64,000 bases of DNA from CAYPJE01 sp964410945 (GTDB lineage: Bacteria; Fidelibacterota; Marinisomatia; Marinisomatales; TCS56). A model generated the notes under the pieces. It was not told where the DNA came from, did not search any database, and was given only the letters and a program-made list of their open reading frames with translations. Below are positions 1 to 7,822 of this stretch, piece after piece. The stretch's first letter is position 1. Every line of letters starts with the position of its first letter. Location of the stretch: assembly GCA_964410945.1 (NCBI GenBank), contig CAYPJE010000004.1, positions 1-64,000 of the forward strand, read 5' to 3'. Made by a program: the position numbers and the translations under genes.

Positions 1-1592
1 GTATAGCGATAATTCTTTAATTCCGCCAGCATGTTATAGTGATATTCAAAGCCGGTTTTAATGAAATGATAATTAGTAAGCTGCCAGTTCAGGCTGCCTA
101 CGGCAGACAAATCGCTTTGGATAGTATGTTTATCGTAGATAAAGGAATAGTTAACGAAACCTTCCTCCTCATAACCTTCAAAACCGGTATAATACTGGTA
201 ACCCCAGATATCGACAAAGGAGCTCTGGCCGGTCTCCGTGTACTGGCCAGGGGTTTCTAGAAATTCAGAGCGGTAATAACTCAGTTTTATATCATAGAAT
301 AGTGCCGTCGACGGGGCATGACTGAAACTGGCAGAGAGTAATGAAGTGTAGGTATCAAGGAGCGATCCAAAGCCCCGGTAGTATTTTGCATTCCAGACAT
401 AGTCGCCACCTTCTTGAAGTGTAGCATGCCCTTCATGGTTATACATTCCTTCAATCCGCAGTTTCATCTTTGGATTCACCGGTAAAGACAGATTCAACTG
501 GACATTTTCCAGATCACGGGTATCCCTGGGCATGGGATAGGTGTATGCTTCTCGTTTATACTGTGTTGACAGAAAAAAGGTTGCCTTTCGATCACCCATG
601 CTGAACATGGGGCCACCAAGCGTAAAATAGACTGTTTTATCCGGAATTTGGCGATAATCGTAAATCTGGTTCAGGCGGTAATCAGTCAGCCAGGCGGTGT
701 CCAATGAATTTGTTGAATCGACCCAGTGGATTCCGATTTCATAATCACTGGTATCGTTCAGATCATACAGATAATCACCGAAATGACGCTGGCCCGGGAA
801 ACCGTAAATGTATTCCAGAGATCCTTCCAGTTGAGAACCGCCCTCCTTGGTAACTACATTCACGATACCGGACTGGGCATTGCCATATTCCGCATTGAAT
901 CCACCGGTTATTACCTGTACTTCCTGGACAGCATTCATATTCACACTGGTAAATGATCCCCCCTGGTCGGCTCGACCCAGGGTCAAGGTGGACGTCCTTA
1001 CACCATTTATCAACCACATCACCTCATCCTGGCTGCCGCCACGAATCGAATACCGTTTCTCACCTCTTCCGGCCGAACTCAATCCGCCGGCCACTGGTAT
1101 CTGATCGAAGAATACACCTGATTGCATCATCAGTGCTTCCTTGGTATCGCTGACCGGAAGCTGGTTCAGTTTTTCGATACTGATAAACTGGGTGCTGGAA
1201 GTGACATTTTCATCAACCAGTGGCCGCTGGGCTACCACGATCACTTCCCCATCGGCTTCCAGAACCTGTACCAACAACTCAGCATGTATTACTGTAGTAT
1301 GGTCCGAAGTAATTTCCACATCACTGACCGACATATCACGATACCCGATCATCATAATTCTGATTGTATAGTTACCAGGGGGAATTGCAATTATGTAGTA
1401 ATCACCATTCACATCGGCGGCGGTACCAATTGACTCACCCTCTACTACTACATTAGCTCCGATCAACGGTTTCCCGGTGGCCTGATCGGTAATCCGGCCC
1501 TTTAGTTTTCCCGTAACACCAGCCTGTAATTGCAGATTCAATATTATGAGTGCTGAAATCATCAACCATCCAGACTTACCTCTCCACTTCAT
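1..1592 (-). CDS. TonB-dependent outer-membrane receptor, N-terminal part (runs off left edge)
   Basis: The frame is open from an ATG at 1592 to the window edge, about 530 codons. A signal peptide (residues 1 to about 24) is followed by a carboxypeptidase-regulatory-like beta-sandwich (about 25-105, containing GKPLIGANVVVEG) of the kind found in FCB-group receptors. A plug domain follows (about 115-230, with SIRGGSQDE and GGFNAEYGNAQSG). The rest looks like the first part of an aromatic-rich 22-strand barrel. The family imports siderophores, cobalamin or oligosaccharides using TonB energy; the substrate cannot be read here. No SusD-like partner is seen within the window. The gene lies 53 bases downstream of the GntR regulator on the same strand, so it may share its transcript and control. 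The C-terminal barrel is outside the window. Confidence 0.9.
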   Translation of the reverse strand, partial: MKWRGKSGWLMISALIILNLQLQAGVTGKLKGRITDQATGKPLIGANVVVEGESIGTAADVNGDYYIIAIPPGNYTIRIMMIGYRDMSVSDVEITSDHTTVIHAELLVQVLEADGEVIVVAQRPLVDENVTSSTQFISIEKLNQLPVSDTKEALMMQSGVFFDQIPVAGGLSSAGRGEKRYSIRGGSQDEVMWLINGVRTSTLTLGRADQGGSFTSVNMNAVQEVQVITGGFNAEYGNAQSGIVNVVTKEGGSQLEGSLEYIYGFPGQRHFGDYLYDLNDTSDYEIGIHWVDSTNSLDTAWLTDYRLNQIYDYRQIPDKTVYFTLGGPMFSMGDRKATFFLSTQYKREAYTYPMPRDTRDLENVQLNLSLPVNPKMKLRIEGMYNHEGHATLQEGGDYVWNAKYYRGFGSLLDTYTSLLSASFSHAPSTALFYDIKLSYYRSEFLETPGQYTETGQSSFVDIWGYQYYTGFEGYEEEGFVNYSFIYDKHTIQSDLSAVGSLNWQLTNYHFIKTGFEYHYNMLAELKNYRY

Positions 1593-1645
1593 GCGCGTCC
1601 CCTTATTCGGCCCCAGATTTCAAATTGTAATCCAATTATATCTTC

Positions 1646-2383
1646 TCAAACCCGGTTTCGTTCAATCTCAATGGAATATGTAAACCGGTCGGCCCGGTAA
1701 TAGCATAAATTATATTCAACAATCCGTTGACCGGGATCATAAACAAAACGTTTGCGATAAAGTACCGGATCGCCAACGGCAATATCCAGTTTCCCTGCGA
1801 TCAGGTCAGATGCTTTGATAGCTTTGATTTCCTCCTTGGAAACCATCACTATTGTTGAAAATTTCTGTTCCAGCAAATCATATAATTTCTGTGAAAAATC
1901 TTCATCACCGGTCAGCCCAACACGCGGGTGAAAATAGGAGATGAAAAAGACTATCGGCCCTTCATCCATACCGCGTAAGCGTTCCAAGCGCAGTACTTTT
2001 TTGCCAACGGGAATTGAAAACAGACCAGCTAGTTTCTCATCGGCGGGTTCCCAAATTATATTTACTTCATAATTCTGGAATGGTATCCCCTTGCTGTTCA
2101 TTTCCTGGGTAAAAGAATGCCAGCTTTCAAGGGCCGTGCTGACAGCTTTATCCGCGACCCGAGTCCCAACCCCCTTTTTTCTTACTATCAGGCCTTCATA
2201 AACCAGTTTATTGGCTGCTTGCCGAACCGTATTTCTCGATATCCCAAGACGCTTCGACAAGGCTTCCTCGTTTGGAAGCAATCTACCTTTCTGGTATTCC
2301 GGCTGGGCAATCAGAGAACGTAATATATTCTCGACCTGGATATGAAGAGGAATACCATTGTTATGATCAACAGTTAAATTCAT
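1646..2383 (-). CDS. GntR-family transcriptional regulator with UTRA domain (HutC subfamily)
   Basis: 245 residues. An N-terminal winged helix-turn-helix (about 8-75) contains LPNEEALSKRLGISRNTVRQ and a KKGVGTRV wing. A UTRA effector domain (about 95-240) ends in a typical YRADRFTYSIEIER strand. HutC-type GntR proteins usually repress nearby uptake or catabolic genes and are released by a small ligand such as a sugar phosphate or amino-acid derivative; the ligand is unknown here. The gene sits between a TonB receptor downstream and a UroD-type methyltransferase upstream on the same strand. A perfect 7+1+7 palindrome at 2403-2417 lies 20 bases upstream of the start and is a candidate autoregulatory operator. 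Confidence 0.92.
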   Translation of the reverse strand: MNLTVDHNNGIPLHIQVENILRSLIAQPEYQKGRLLPNEEALSKRLGISRNTVRQAANKLVYEGLIVRKKGVGTRVADKAVSTALESWHSFTQEMNSKGIPFQNYEVNIIWEPADEKLAGLFSIPVGKKVLRLERLRGMDEGPIVFFISYFHPRVGLTGDEDFSQKLYDLLEQKFSTIVMVSKEEIKAIKASDLIAGKLDIAVGDPVLYRKRFVYDPGQRIVEYNLCYYRADRFTYSIEIERNRV

Positions 2384-2402
2384 TAGACATCCTTTAAAAA
2401 AT

Positions 2403-2417
2403 AATTTGATTCAAATT
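2403..2417. promoter_or_regulatory. Perfect palindrome, candidate GntR operator
   Basis: AATTTGA-T-TCAAATT is a perfect inverted repeat of two 7-base arms around one central base. It lies in the 198-base leader of the GntR gene, 20 bases before its start codon. Winged-helix GntR dimers bind short palindromes of this size and commonly autoregulate. The functional assignment is an inference from position and symmetry; the site does not show the classical GT-N-TA-N-AC core. Confidence 0.45.
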
Positions 2418-2581
2418 GGTACAACTCAGATGATATATTTGGATCAATAACCAGAATCTGTTTGGTTTTAGCCGGGATTGGTTGGGTCATGTCCATATGT
2501 TCATACATAATGACCTGGTAAGATTACATTGCTATATTTTCCCAAACAAGGATTTTCTTTTAGTTATTGTTATATCAGCGA

Positions 2582-3716
2582 TTAATAATAACCATGTTCA
2601 TGGGCGGTGTTGAACATGTGTAGAATATTTTCCGGGTCTACATCAATGAAATGATTGCAGGATGAAAGTATATATCCCCCTTTGGAACCTAAAACAGTAA
2701 TCCGATCTTTTATCTCTTTTGCAAGCTGATCCATTTCCACCTGCCCTTCAATACCCTCAATACCTCCATGAAAGACAAGTCGATCGCCGTAGTTTACTTT
2801 TAATCTTCCAGGCTCCATACCAGCTACTGAGGTTTGAACCGGATTCAGCACATTAACACCCACTTCAATTAAATCGGGGATTATATCAAAGATGGCCCCA
2901 TCACTGTGATGAAATAAGGCAGCCCCGGGAGCCATTTCATGAATCATGGTATATAAACTTTTTTCAGCCGGTTTAATGAATTGGCGGTACATATCCGGTG
3001 ATATCAGCAGGTTATCATTGGCACCCAGATCATCAGCCGCTTCCACCATCTGAATCCAGGGCCCTACTTCATCGAGAAATATCTCATAAACGCCGCGGTA
3101 AATATGCAACATTCGCTTTACCAGATGAGTTACCAGTTCCGGCTGCAGTGCCATAGCCATGAAGAATTTTTCCATTCCCATAAGGAGGCTGCCGCGATCC
3201 AGGAAACCCTCGGATAAGGGGTTGCGGGCAACCAGGGCATAATCGGTAGTATTGTATTTCGATTTAGCCACAGTACCAATTCCCCCGGGCCGGTAAAGGT
3301 CTTCTGCCATAGGCCAGTCGTAGGCATCAATATCTGCAATCGTATTTGCTTCTGCCAATGGAAACTGCACGGCATTCACGAAAGTACCGATTTTCTGGTA
3401 GCGCACACCCCAGACATCCTCGAAGGAGCCATCGGGAAACAGTTTTCTCTTATTTCCANNNNNNNNNNGTTGCTTTGGGAAGGAATATCCGTCGGAAATC
3501 AACACCAAGAATTTCCAAGATCCGTTCATCGTAGTAATTGGCGGTCGAGCCGGAACGGATCGGTGGTATCTCATCCAGATTCAGATACCGCCGCAAATTA
3601 TGATAGGTTTCATCCAGCAGCATGGAAGCATTACCCATCAAATCCAGAGGTAAACGATCCGGTGTCTGATGATTGAAGGTAAGTTCTACTCGCTCACGAT
3701 GTGTTAGTTCTCCCAT
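2582..3716 (-). CDS. Uroporphyrinogen decarboxylase-family (MtaA/CmuA-like) methyltransferase, interrupted by assembly gap
   Basis: The N-terminal part (start 3716, MGELTHRERVELTFNHQ) and the C-terminal part (to 2582) are in different frames on either side of ten N bases at 3459-3468. The break is therefore an unsized gap, not necessarily a frameshift. Together they make about 378 residues, the usual size for the UROD-fold methyltransferases that move methyl groups between corrinoid proteins and thiols or folates. A metal-ligand-like HxD (HHSD at 2900-2911, where MtaA has HxC) and a downstream Cys (codon at 2657-2659) fit a zinc site. The family core PDLIEVGVNVLNPVQ and the GGYILSSCNHF segment are clear. 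The divergent neighbours encode a corrinoid protein and a thymidylate-synthase-like enzyme, which supports methyl transfer rather than heme synthesis. Confidence 0.85.
3459..3468. other. Assembly gap (10 N)
   Basis: Ten undetermined bases inside the UroD-family gene. The flanking coding frames do not agree across exactly ten bases, so the true gap length differs from ten or a flanking base is wrong. Confidence 0.99.
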
Positions 3717-3838
3717 AATTCCCTATCGATTAAACTGATGTATAATCCCATATCCTGATTTTTTCTTAGTTTTATCAGTTAAAATTTTGGAATAATTGCT
3801 ACTTAAACTCAACCAAACAATTATCATCAGGGATATTT
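3717..3838. promoter_or_regulatory. Divergent promoter region between UroD-type gene and thymidylate-synthase-like gene
   Basis: This 122-base AT-rich gap separates two divergently transcribed operons and must hold both promoters. AACTGAT (3733-3739) and ATCAGTT (3774-3780) form a 7-base inverted repeat spaced by 34 bases, a possible looped operator pair. I see no copy of the 2403-2417 palindrome here. Confidence 0.35.
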
Positions 3839-4681
3839 ATGACAGGTAATATACCGGTTTTACAGGCACGCGGCATAGGTCTGGCGGAAGCATGGGAAAA
3901 TTCATTGATGGAGGTATTCAATAACGGCTGTGATATTAAAACTGAATATGATAAACCCGGTGATCCACCCAGCAAAGATTGTTCAATGACAATTGTGGTG
4001 GAGAATCCCCTATCGGAACCGATGATCCACCGCGATATGCCAGGAGGACTGGAAGATTTGCAGGAATATGTCCTGGAGGTACTGGATGGTATCAAAGATC
4101 ACCTGGTACGCGATCCTGACGATCCCAGTGATACCCGCTGGGAATACACCTACCACCAGCGCCTGTTCGACTATACCCTGCCTGACAGTCCCCAGGTATT
4201 TGATCAAATTGAGATATTGGCTCAGAAACTTGCGCAGGTACCCTATTCACGCCGCGCTCAAGCCATCACCTGGAAGGTCTGGGAAGATAACGATTGTTAT
4301 GATCCCGCCTGCCTGCAGAGTATCTGGTGCCGGATACTGCCTGATTCGGAAAGCAACTGGATTTTGAATACCAATATTCGTTTCCGTTCCAATGATGCCT
4401 ATAAGGCCGCTTTAATGAATATGTTCGCCTTTATCCAGCTTCAGCAGAATATTGCTAATCAGGTTGCTGAAATCAGTGGAAAATCGGTGCGGCTTGGCCG
4501 CTATGTTCATCAGGCTGACAGTTACCATATTTACGGCTCCTATCTTGAGGAATTCAATGATCGGTTCATGAAAATGTACGAAGAACGTTCATTTGAGGAA
4601 CGTACCTTCCGCTATAGTGACATGAAGATTATCATGGATGAAGCCATTCCGGGGATCATGGACAAAGTTGCCAAAATGTAA
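3839..4681 (+). CDS. Thymidylate-synthase-fold protein with complete catalytic set
   Basis: 280 residues. The second half matches the thymidylate synthase (ThyA) core: SRRAQAITW (137-145, phosphate-binding Arg pair), DPACLQ with Cys158 as nucleophile, RSND (183-186), Asn194 at the position of E. coli N177 (uracil recognition), and HIY (230-232) at the H207/Y209 positions. The first 130 residues are diverged. The family methylates dUMP with methylene-tetrahydrofolate; relatives hydroxymethylate dCMP. The conserved Asn favours a uracil nucleotide. It heads a plus-strand operon with a secreted esterase and a corrinoid protein, opposite a UroD-type methyltransferase. That context is unusual for housekeeping ThyA and hints at a folate-linked methyl-transfer role. 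It could still be the cell's ordinary thymidylate synthase. Confidence 0.75.
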   Translation: MTGNIPVLQARGIGLAEAWENSLMEVFNNGCDIKTEYDKPGDPPSKDCSMTIVVENPLSEPMIHRDMPGGLEDLQEYVLEVLDGIKDHLVRDPDDPSDTRWEYTYHQRLFDYTLPDSPQVFDQIEILAQKLAQVPYSRRAQAITWKVWEDNDCYDPACLQSIWCRILPDSESNWILNTNIRFRSNDAYKAALMNMFAFIQLQQNIANQVAEISGKSVRLGRYVHQADSYHIYGSYLEEFNDRFMKMYEERSFEERTFRYSDMKIIMDEAIPGIMDKVAKM

Positions 4682-5602
4682 TTGAGGATCGTGCACCCCC
4701 GAACATTATTCGCCCTATTATTGATGACCACTAATCTGTTATCACAAACGCCAAAGATATGGCAAGTCTATTTCCTAGGTGGTCAGTCCAACATGGATGG
4801 TTTAGGTTCAATTTCGGACCTGCCGACGGAATTAGACCGGATCAACGATGATGTATTTATATATCATGGGAATCCGGCCCCTGATGAAGGCGAACCGGAT
4901 GGTCGGGGGATCTGGACTCCCCTTCAACCAGGCCATGGATTTGGTTTCTATTCTGATGGAAATATGAATTATTACTCGGATCTGTTTGGCCTGGAACTGT
5001 CATTTGCCAATCGGATGCTTGATCTACAACCAGACATCAACCTGGCCCTGGTTAAATATTCACGGGCGGCAACATCGATTGATCCGACAGCTTCCGGTGG
5101 CTTTGGGCACTGGCTGCCAATAGTTCCCAGGGGTAATTCAGTCAATCAGTTCGATCATTTTTCGGCCACGGTTAAAAATGCCCTGACTGTTTCCGATTTA
5201 GACAATGACGGCCGATCAGATATTCTGATACCGGCAGGATTTCTCTGGATGCAGGGTGAAAGTGACGCCGCCTATACAAAAGCAGTTGCCGAAAGATATG
5301 AGGACAACTTAAAATTATTGCTGGCTGAGATCAGGAAAATGCTGAATAATAATGACCTGCCGGTAGCCATCGGCCGGATATCAGATTCAGGCCAGGACAC
5401 TGATGGCTTGGTCTGGAATCACGGAAGTATTGTTCGGCAGGCTCAACAGGACATCGCTGCCAGCGATCCCAGAAATTCATTGATAACCCAAACCGATTCG
5501 CTGACCTGTTCCGATGGTGTACATTATGACAGTAACAGCTTGATTAAACTTGGATATCTGTTTGCCGAATCGATGTATAAATTGCAGACCAGAAATCAAT
5601 AG
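4682..5602 (+). CDS. Secreted SGNH-type esterase, sialate O-acetylesterase-like (SASA/CE6)
   Basis: 306 residues from a TTG start placed immediately after the TAA of the previous gene. This start gives a good signal peptide (LFALLLMTTNLLSQ), whereas the internal ATG 14 codons later would truncate it. The nucleophile block is FLGGQSNMDGLG (Ser36). The block FLWMQGESDA and the C-terminal DGVHYD (Asp278/His281) complete the family's catalytic elements. Family members remove O-acetyl groups from sialic acid or xylan-type glycans in the periplasm or outside the cell. Its position between two predicted cytoplasmic methyl-transfer genes, close to a TonB receptor, suggests the imported substrate is an acylated compound; that is an inference. 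Confidence 0.85.
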   Translation: MRIVHPRTLFALLLMTTNLLSQTPKIWQVYFLGGQSNMDGLGSISDLPTELDRINDDVFIYHGNPAPDEGEPDGRGIWTPLQPGHGFGFYSDGNMNYYSDLFGLELSFANRMLDLQPDINLALVKYSRAATSIDPTASGGFGHWLPIVPRGNSVNQFDHFSATVKNALTVSDLDNDGRSDILIPAGFLWMQGESDAAYTKAVAERYEDNLKLLLAEIRKMLNNNDLPVAIGRISDSGQDTDGLVWNHGSIVRQAQQDIAASDPRNSLITQTDSLTCSDGVHYDSNSLIKLGYLFAESMYKLQTRNQ

Positions 5603-5622
5603 AATAATTAGAAAGAACAGCT

Positions 5623-6249
5623 ATGACAGTACTTGAGAATATTGCCCAAAAACTGATTGCCGGTAATGCTGATGAAGTAACCAGCCTGATTAATTCGGCC
5701 CTGGAAGAGGGCTTGGACGCCGGAGTAATTCTGAATGATGGTCTGCTGGCTGGGATGTCTGTGGTCAGCAAGCGCTTTAAAGCCGGTGAACTATATATCC
5801 CCGAAGTATTGATTTCATCCCGTGCCATGAATAAAGGACTAGAGATTCTCGATCCCCTGCTGGCCGGTGAAAAGAATGCCTCCCGCGGTACCCTGCTGAT
5901 TGGAACTGTACACGGTGATTTGCACGATATCGGTAAGAATCTGGCCAGTATTTTGTTCCAGGGAGCAGGTTTCAAAATCATCGATCTGGGAACCAATGTG
6001 ACTCCGGATTCCTTCGTTGAAAAAGCCCTGGAAAACAAACCGGATATCATCGGTCTTTCAGCCCTCCTGACAACCACCATGCAGAATATGGATACCACCA
6101 TCAAGGCTTTACGTGATAATCAGATCGATACGCCGGTTATTGTCGGTGGTGCTCCCCTGTCCCAAACCTACGCTGATTCGATCTCGGCCAATTTATTTGC
6201 CGCGTCCGCTGCCGACGGTGTGGAAAAAGCAATCGCCTATCTGAGCTAA
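5623..6249 (+). CDS. Corrinoid (vitamin B12)-binding methyltransferase protein, MtaC/MtbC-like
   Basis: 208 residues. An N-terminal helical cap (about 1-85, B12-binding_2 type) is followed by a Rossmann-like cobalamin domain. The signature DLHDIGKN (99-106) supplies the lower-ligand His101. SALLTTTM (146-153) and GGAP (175-178) complete the usual corrinoid-binding motifs. Such proteins carry a methyl group on cobalt between a substrate-specific methyltransferase and a UROD-type (MtaA/CmuA-like) methyltransferase, which is encoded nearby on the other strand. No MtaB/MttB-type substrate methyltransferase and no RamA-type activase are visible in the window, so the methyl donor is unknown. It lies 20 bases downstream of the esterase gene, in the same operon. 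Confidence 0.92.
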   Translation: MTVLENIAQKLIAGNADEVTSLINSALEEGLDAGVILNDGLLAGMSVVSKRFKAGELYIPEVLISSRAMNKGLEILDPLLAGEKNASRGTLLIGTVHGDLHDIGKNLASILFQGAGFKIIDLGTNVTPDSFVEKALENKPDIIGLSALLTTTMQNMDTTIKALRDNQIDTPVIVGGAPLSQTYADSISANLFAASAADGVEKAIAYLS

Positions 6250-6389
6250 GAAATTATTCAATCAACGGCCGGGATAATTTTTCCGCAATTATTTATATCA
6301 TTGAATACCATTATCCTATATAGATTAAGTTAATACTGTTATCGGGCTGACGATCATACTCCCTTTCTTGCTATATCATATTTTAATAA
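6250..6389. other. Convergent intergenic region, no feature seen
   Basis: AT-rich gap between the corrinoid-protein gene (plus) and the PAS gene (minus). I could not find a convincing terminator hairpin with a T-run. Confidence 0.5.
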
Positions 6390-7001
6390 TCACTTATCTT
6401 TGTCTATATAATCGGGATAATAGTCACGGGCACAATCCGGGCAGATTCCATGGCTGAATTCCGCCTCGGTATGATTTCTGATGTATTCTTCAATTTGCTC
6501 CCAGTAACCATCATCATCCCTGATTTTTTTACATGAAGCACAAATTGGTATAATACCTTTCAATGTATTGATCTGATGATTGGCATTCTCCAGCTTGGAT
6601 ATAAGATCATCTTTTTCTCTTTCAATTCTCAGTTTCTCCGTAATGTCATGGATAATTGAGTATAATAGTTCATCACCTCTGATATTAATCGGACCACTAA
6701 ATACCTCCACATCGCGAATTTCACCATCTGAGATCCGGTGCTTAAAATAGAAATGGTTTCTATTTTTAATTTTTGCATTTTTCATCTCTTCCATGATTTC
6801 TTCGGGAGATAAAGTATTTATCGCATTAATATTTGCATTCTGAAGTTCTGATTTGGAATACCCATAGAAATTACAGGCCGCATCATTGGCATCAATGATT
6901 TCACCGGTTTCTGGATCGATAATCAGCATGACAGAATTACTATATTTAAAAAGACTCTGATAATAACTGCTTCGGGTAATAAATCTGTGTTTAATCTTCA
7001 T
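6390..7001 (-). CDS. PAS-domain protein with C-terminal Cys-rich module, no kinase
   Basis: 203 residues. A single PAS/PAC domain (about 15-125, with IIDPETGEIIDANDAACNFYGYS and IIHDITE) is followed by a short coiled coil (about 122-150). The tail has CASC (154-157), GYWEQIEEYI and HGICPDC (184-190). This tail is known from many PAS sensor proteins. The two CxxC pairs look like a metal-binding or redox site. No histidine kinase, GGDEF or DNA-binding output is present, so the output route is unknown. It stands alone, convergent with the corrinoid operon. The shortened single-PAS architecture appears complete, not truncated. Confidence 0.85.
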   Translation of the reverse strand: MKIKHRFITRSSYYQSLFKYSNSVMLIIDPETGEIIDANDAACNFYGYSKSELQNANINAINTLSPEEIMEEMKNAKIKNRNHFYFKHRISDGEIRDVEVFSGPINIRGDELLYSIIHDITEKLRIEREKDDLISKLENANHQINTLKGIIPICASCKKIRDDDGYWEQIEEYIRNHTEAEFSHGICPDCARDYYPDYIDKDK

Positions 7002-7252
7002 AAGCTACTAGTTCTGCTGATATTTTTAATTATTCTATCAGAAAAACCATTAGAATCTATTTCCATACCATTTCTGGAAACGAATTCAGATTTCCATGGG
7101 TTTTCACTGCTACAATGGTCATATACCAGCACAATAGTAGAAATTATGTACAATTATTACAATTAAATCTTTCAACGATCGCGCATTATCAGACAACAGC
7201 GACTAATTGTAAAAATCTAAATTAAGAAACTACTTGCTTTATTGTTTACCCG
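7002..7252. other. Non-coding AT-rich stretch, nothing recognised
   Basis: Together with 7253-7361 this is a 360-base gap between the PAS gene and tRNA-Leu. It must hold the PAS gene promoter. No open frame with coding character or known RNA is apparent; the one structured element is listed at 7253-7288. Confidence 0.5.
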
Positions 7253-7288
7253 AGTTTACCCCGCTAGGCAAGCTACGCGGGATAAACT
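7253..7288. repeat. Imperfect inverted repeat downstream of the tRNA cluster
   Basis: Arms AGTTTACCCCGCTAG (7253-7267) and CTACGCGGGATAAACT (7273-7288) pair over 15 positions with one mismatch and one bulge around the loop GCAAG. It lies 74 bases beyond the 3' end of tRNA-Leu on its transcribed strand and could terminate or process the tRNA transcript. There is no T-run, so a standard intrinsic terminator is doubtful. Confidence 0.6.
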
Positions 7289-7361
7289 CCCCCCTCGATT
7301 TCGATCTGATTTCTGTGCTTGTTTAAGTCAAAGTTTAAAATAATAAATATTAAATATTGTG

Positions 7362-7445
7362 TACCCGGGGTCGGACTCGAACCGACACGCTTTTGAGGGC
7401 GAGGGATTTTAAGTCCCTTGTGTCTACCAATTCCACCACCCGGGC
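7362..7445 (-). tRNA. tRNA-Leu (UAA)
   Basis: 84 bases. The GCCCGGG acceptor stem pairs with CCCGGGT. Loop CTTAAAA in an AGGGA/TCCCT stem gives anticodon TAA. A class II variable arm (CGCCCTCAAAAGCG) and a GGTTCGAGTCC T arm are present. Discriminator A; CCA is not encoded. Last of three clustered tRNA genes in the direction of transcription. Confidence 0.96.
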
Positions 7446-7525
7446 GAAAGAAATACAATTACGAATTAACAATGTTCAATTATTAATCAATCGTAATTAG
7501 TCATTTATAATTGACAATTGAATCG

Positions 7526-7599
7526 AGGCGTCGATCGGATTCGAACCGATGAATCGCGGTTTTGCAGACCGCTCCCTTGGACCGCTTGGGTACGACGCC
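7526..7599 (-). tRNA. tRNA-Cys (GCA)
   Basis: 74 bases. GGCGTCG/CGACGCC acceptor stem. GCGGT-CTGCAAA-ACCGC anticodon arm gives GCA. Discriminator U73 is the known cysteine identity base. CCA is not encoded. Confidence 0.96.
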
Positions 7600-7644
7600 A
7601 ATCTGCCTGCACGCCGAAGATCATATCTTCACGACGCAGGTATG

Positions 7645-7735
7645 CGGAGAGGCAGGGATTCGAACCCTGGGAGGAGCTCAACACCCCTCACTCACTTAGC
7701 AGGCGAGCGCCTTCAGCCAACTCGGCCACCTCTCC
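7645..7735 (-). tRNA. tRNA-Ser (GCU)
   Basis: 91 bases. GGAGAGG/CCTCTCC acceptor stem. CTCGC-CTGCTAA-GTGAG anticodon arm gives GCT. A long class II variable arm and discriminator G73 fit serine. CCA is not encoded. First of the Ser-Cys-Leu cluster, downstream of dprA on the same strand. Confidence 0.96.
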
Positions 7736-7822
7736 AATATTGGTTTTCAAAAGTTAATATTGCTTTCAATAAACGCTGGCAAAATTACCGCTGGACGACA
7801 GGTTAAACAATTCCTATTTCTG

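Noticed and set aside
1548..1556. CIRCE-like half site GAGTGCTGA near the TonB receptor start
   Set aside because: Only one half is present, with no paired TTAGCACTC at the proper distance, and it lies inside coding sequence.
5544..6104. Open frame of 186 codons antisense to the corrinoid-protein gene
   Set aside because: The sense strand encodes a clear conserved protein; the antisense product has no family features.
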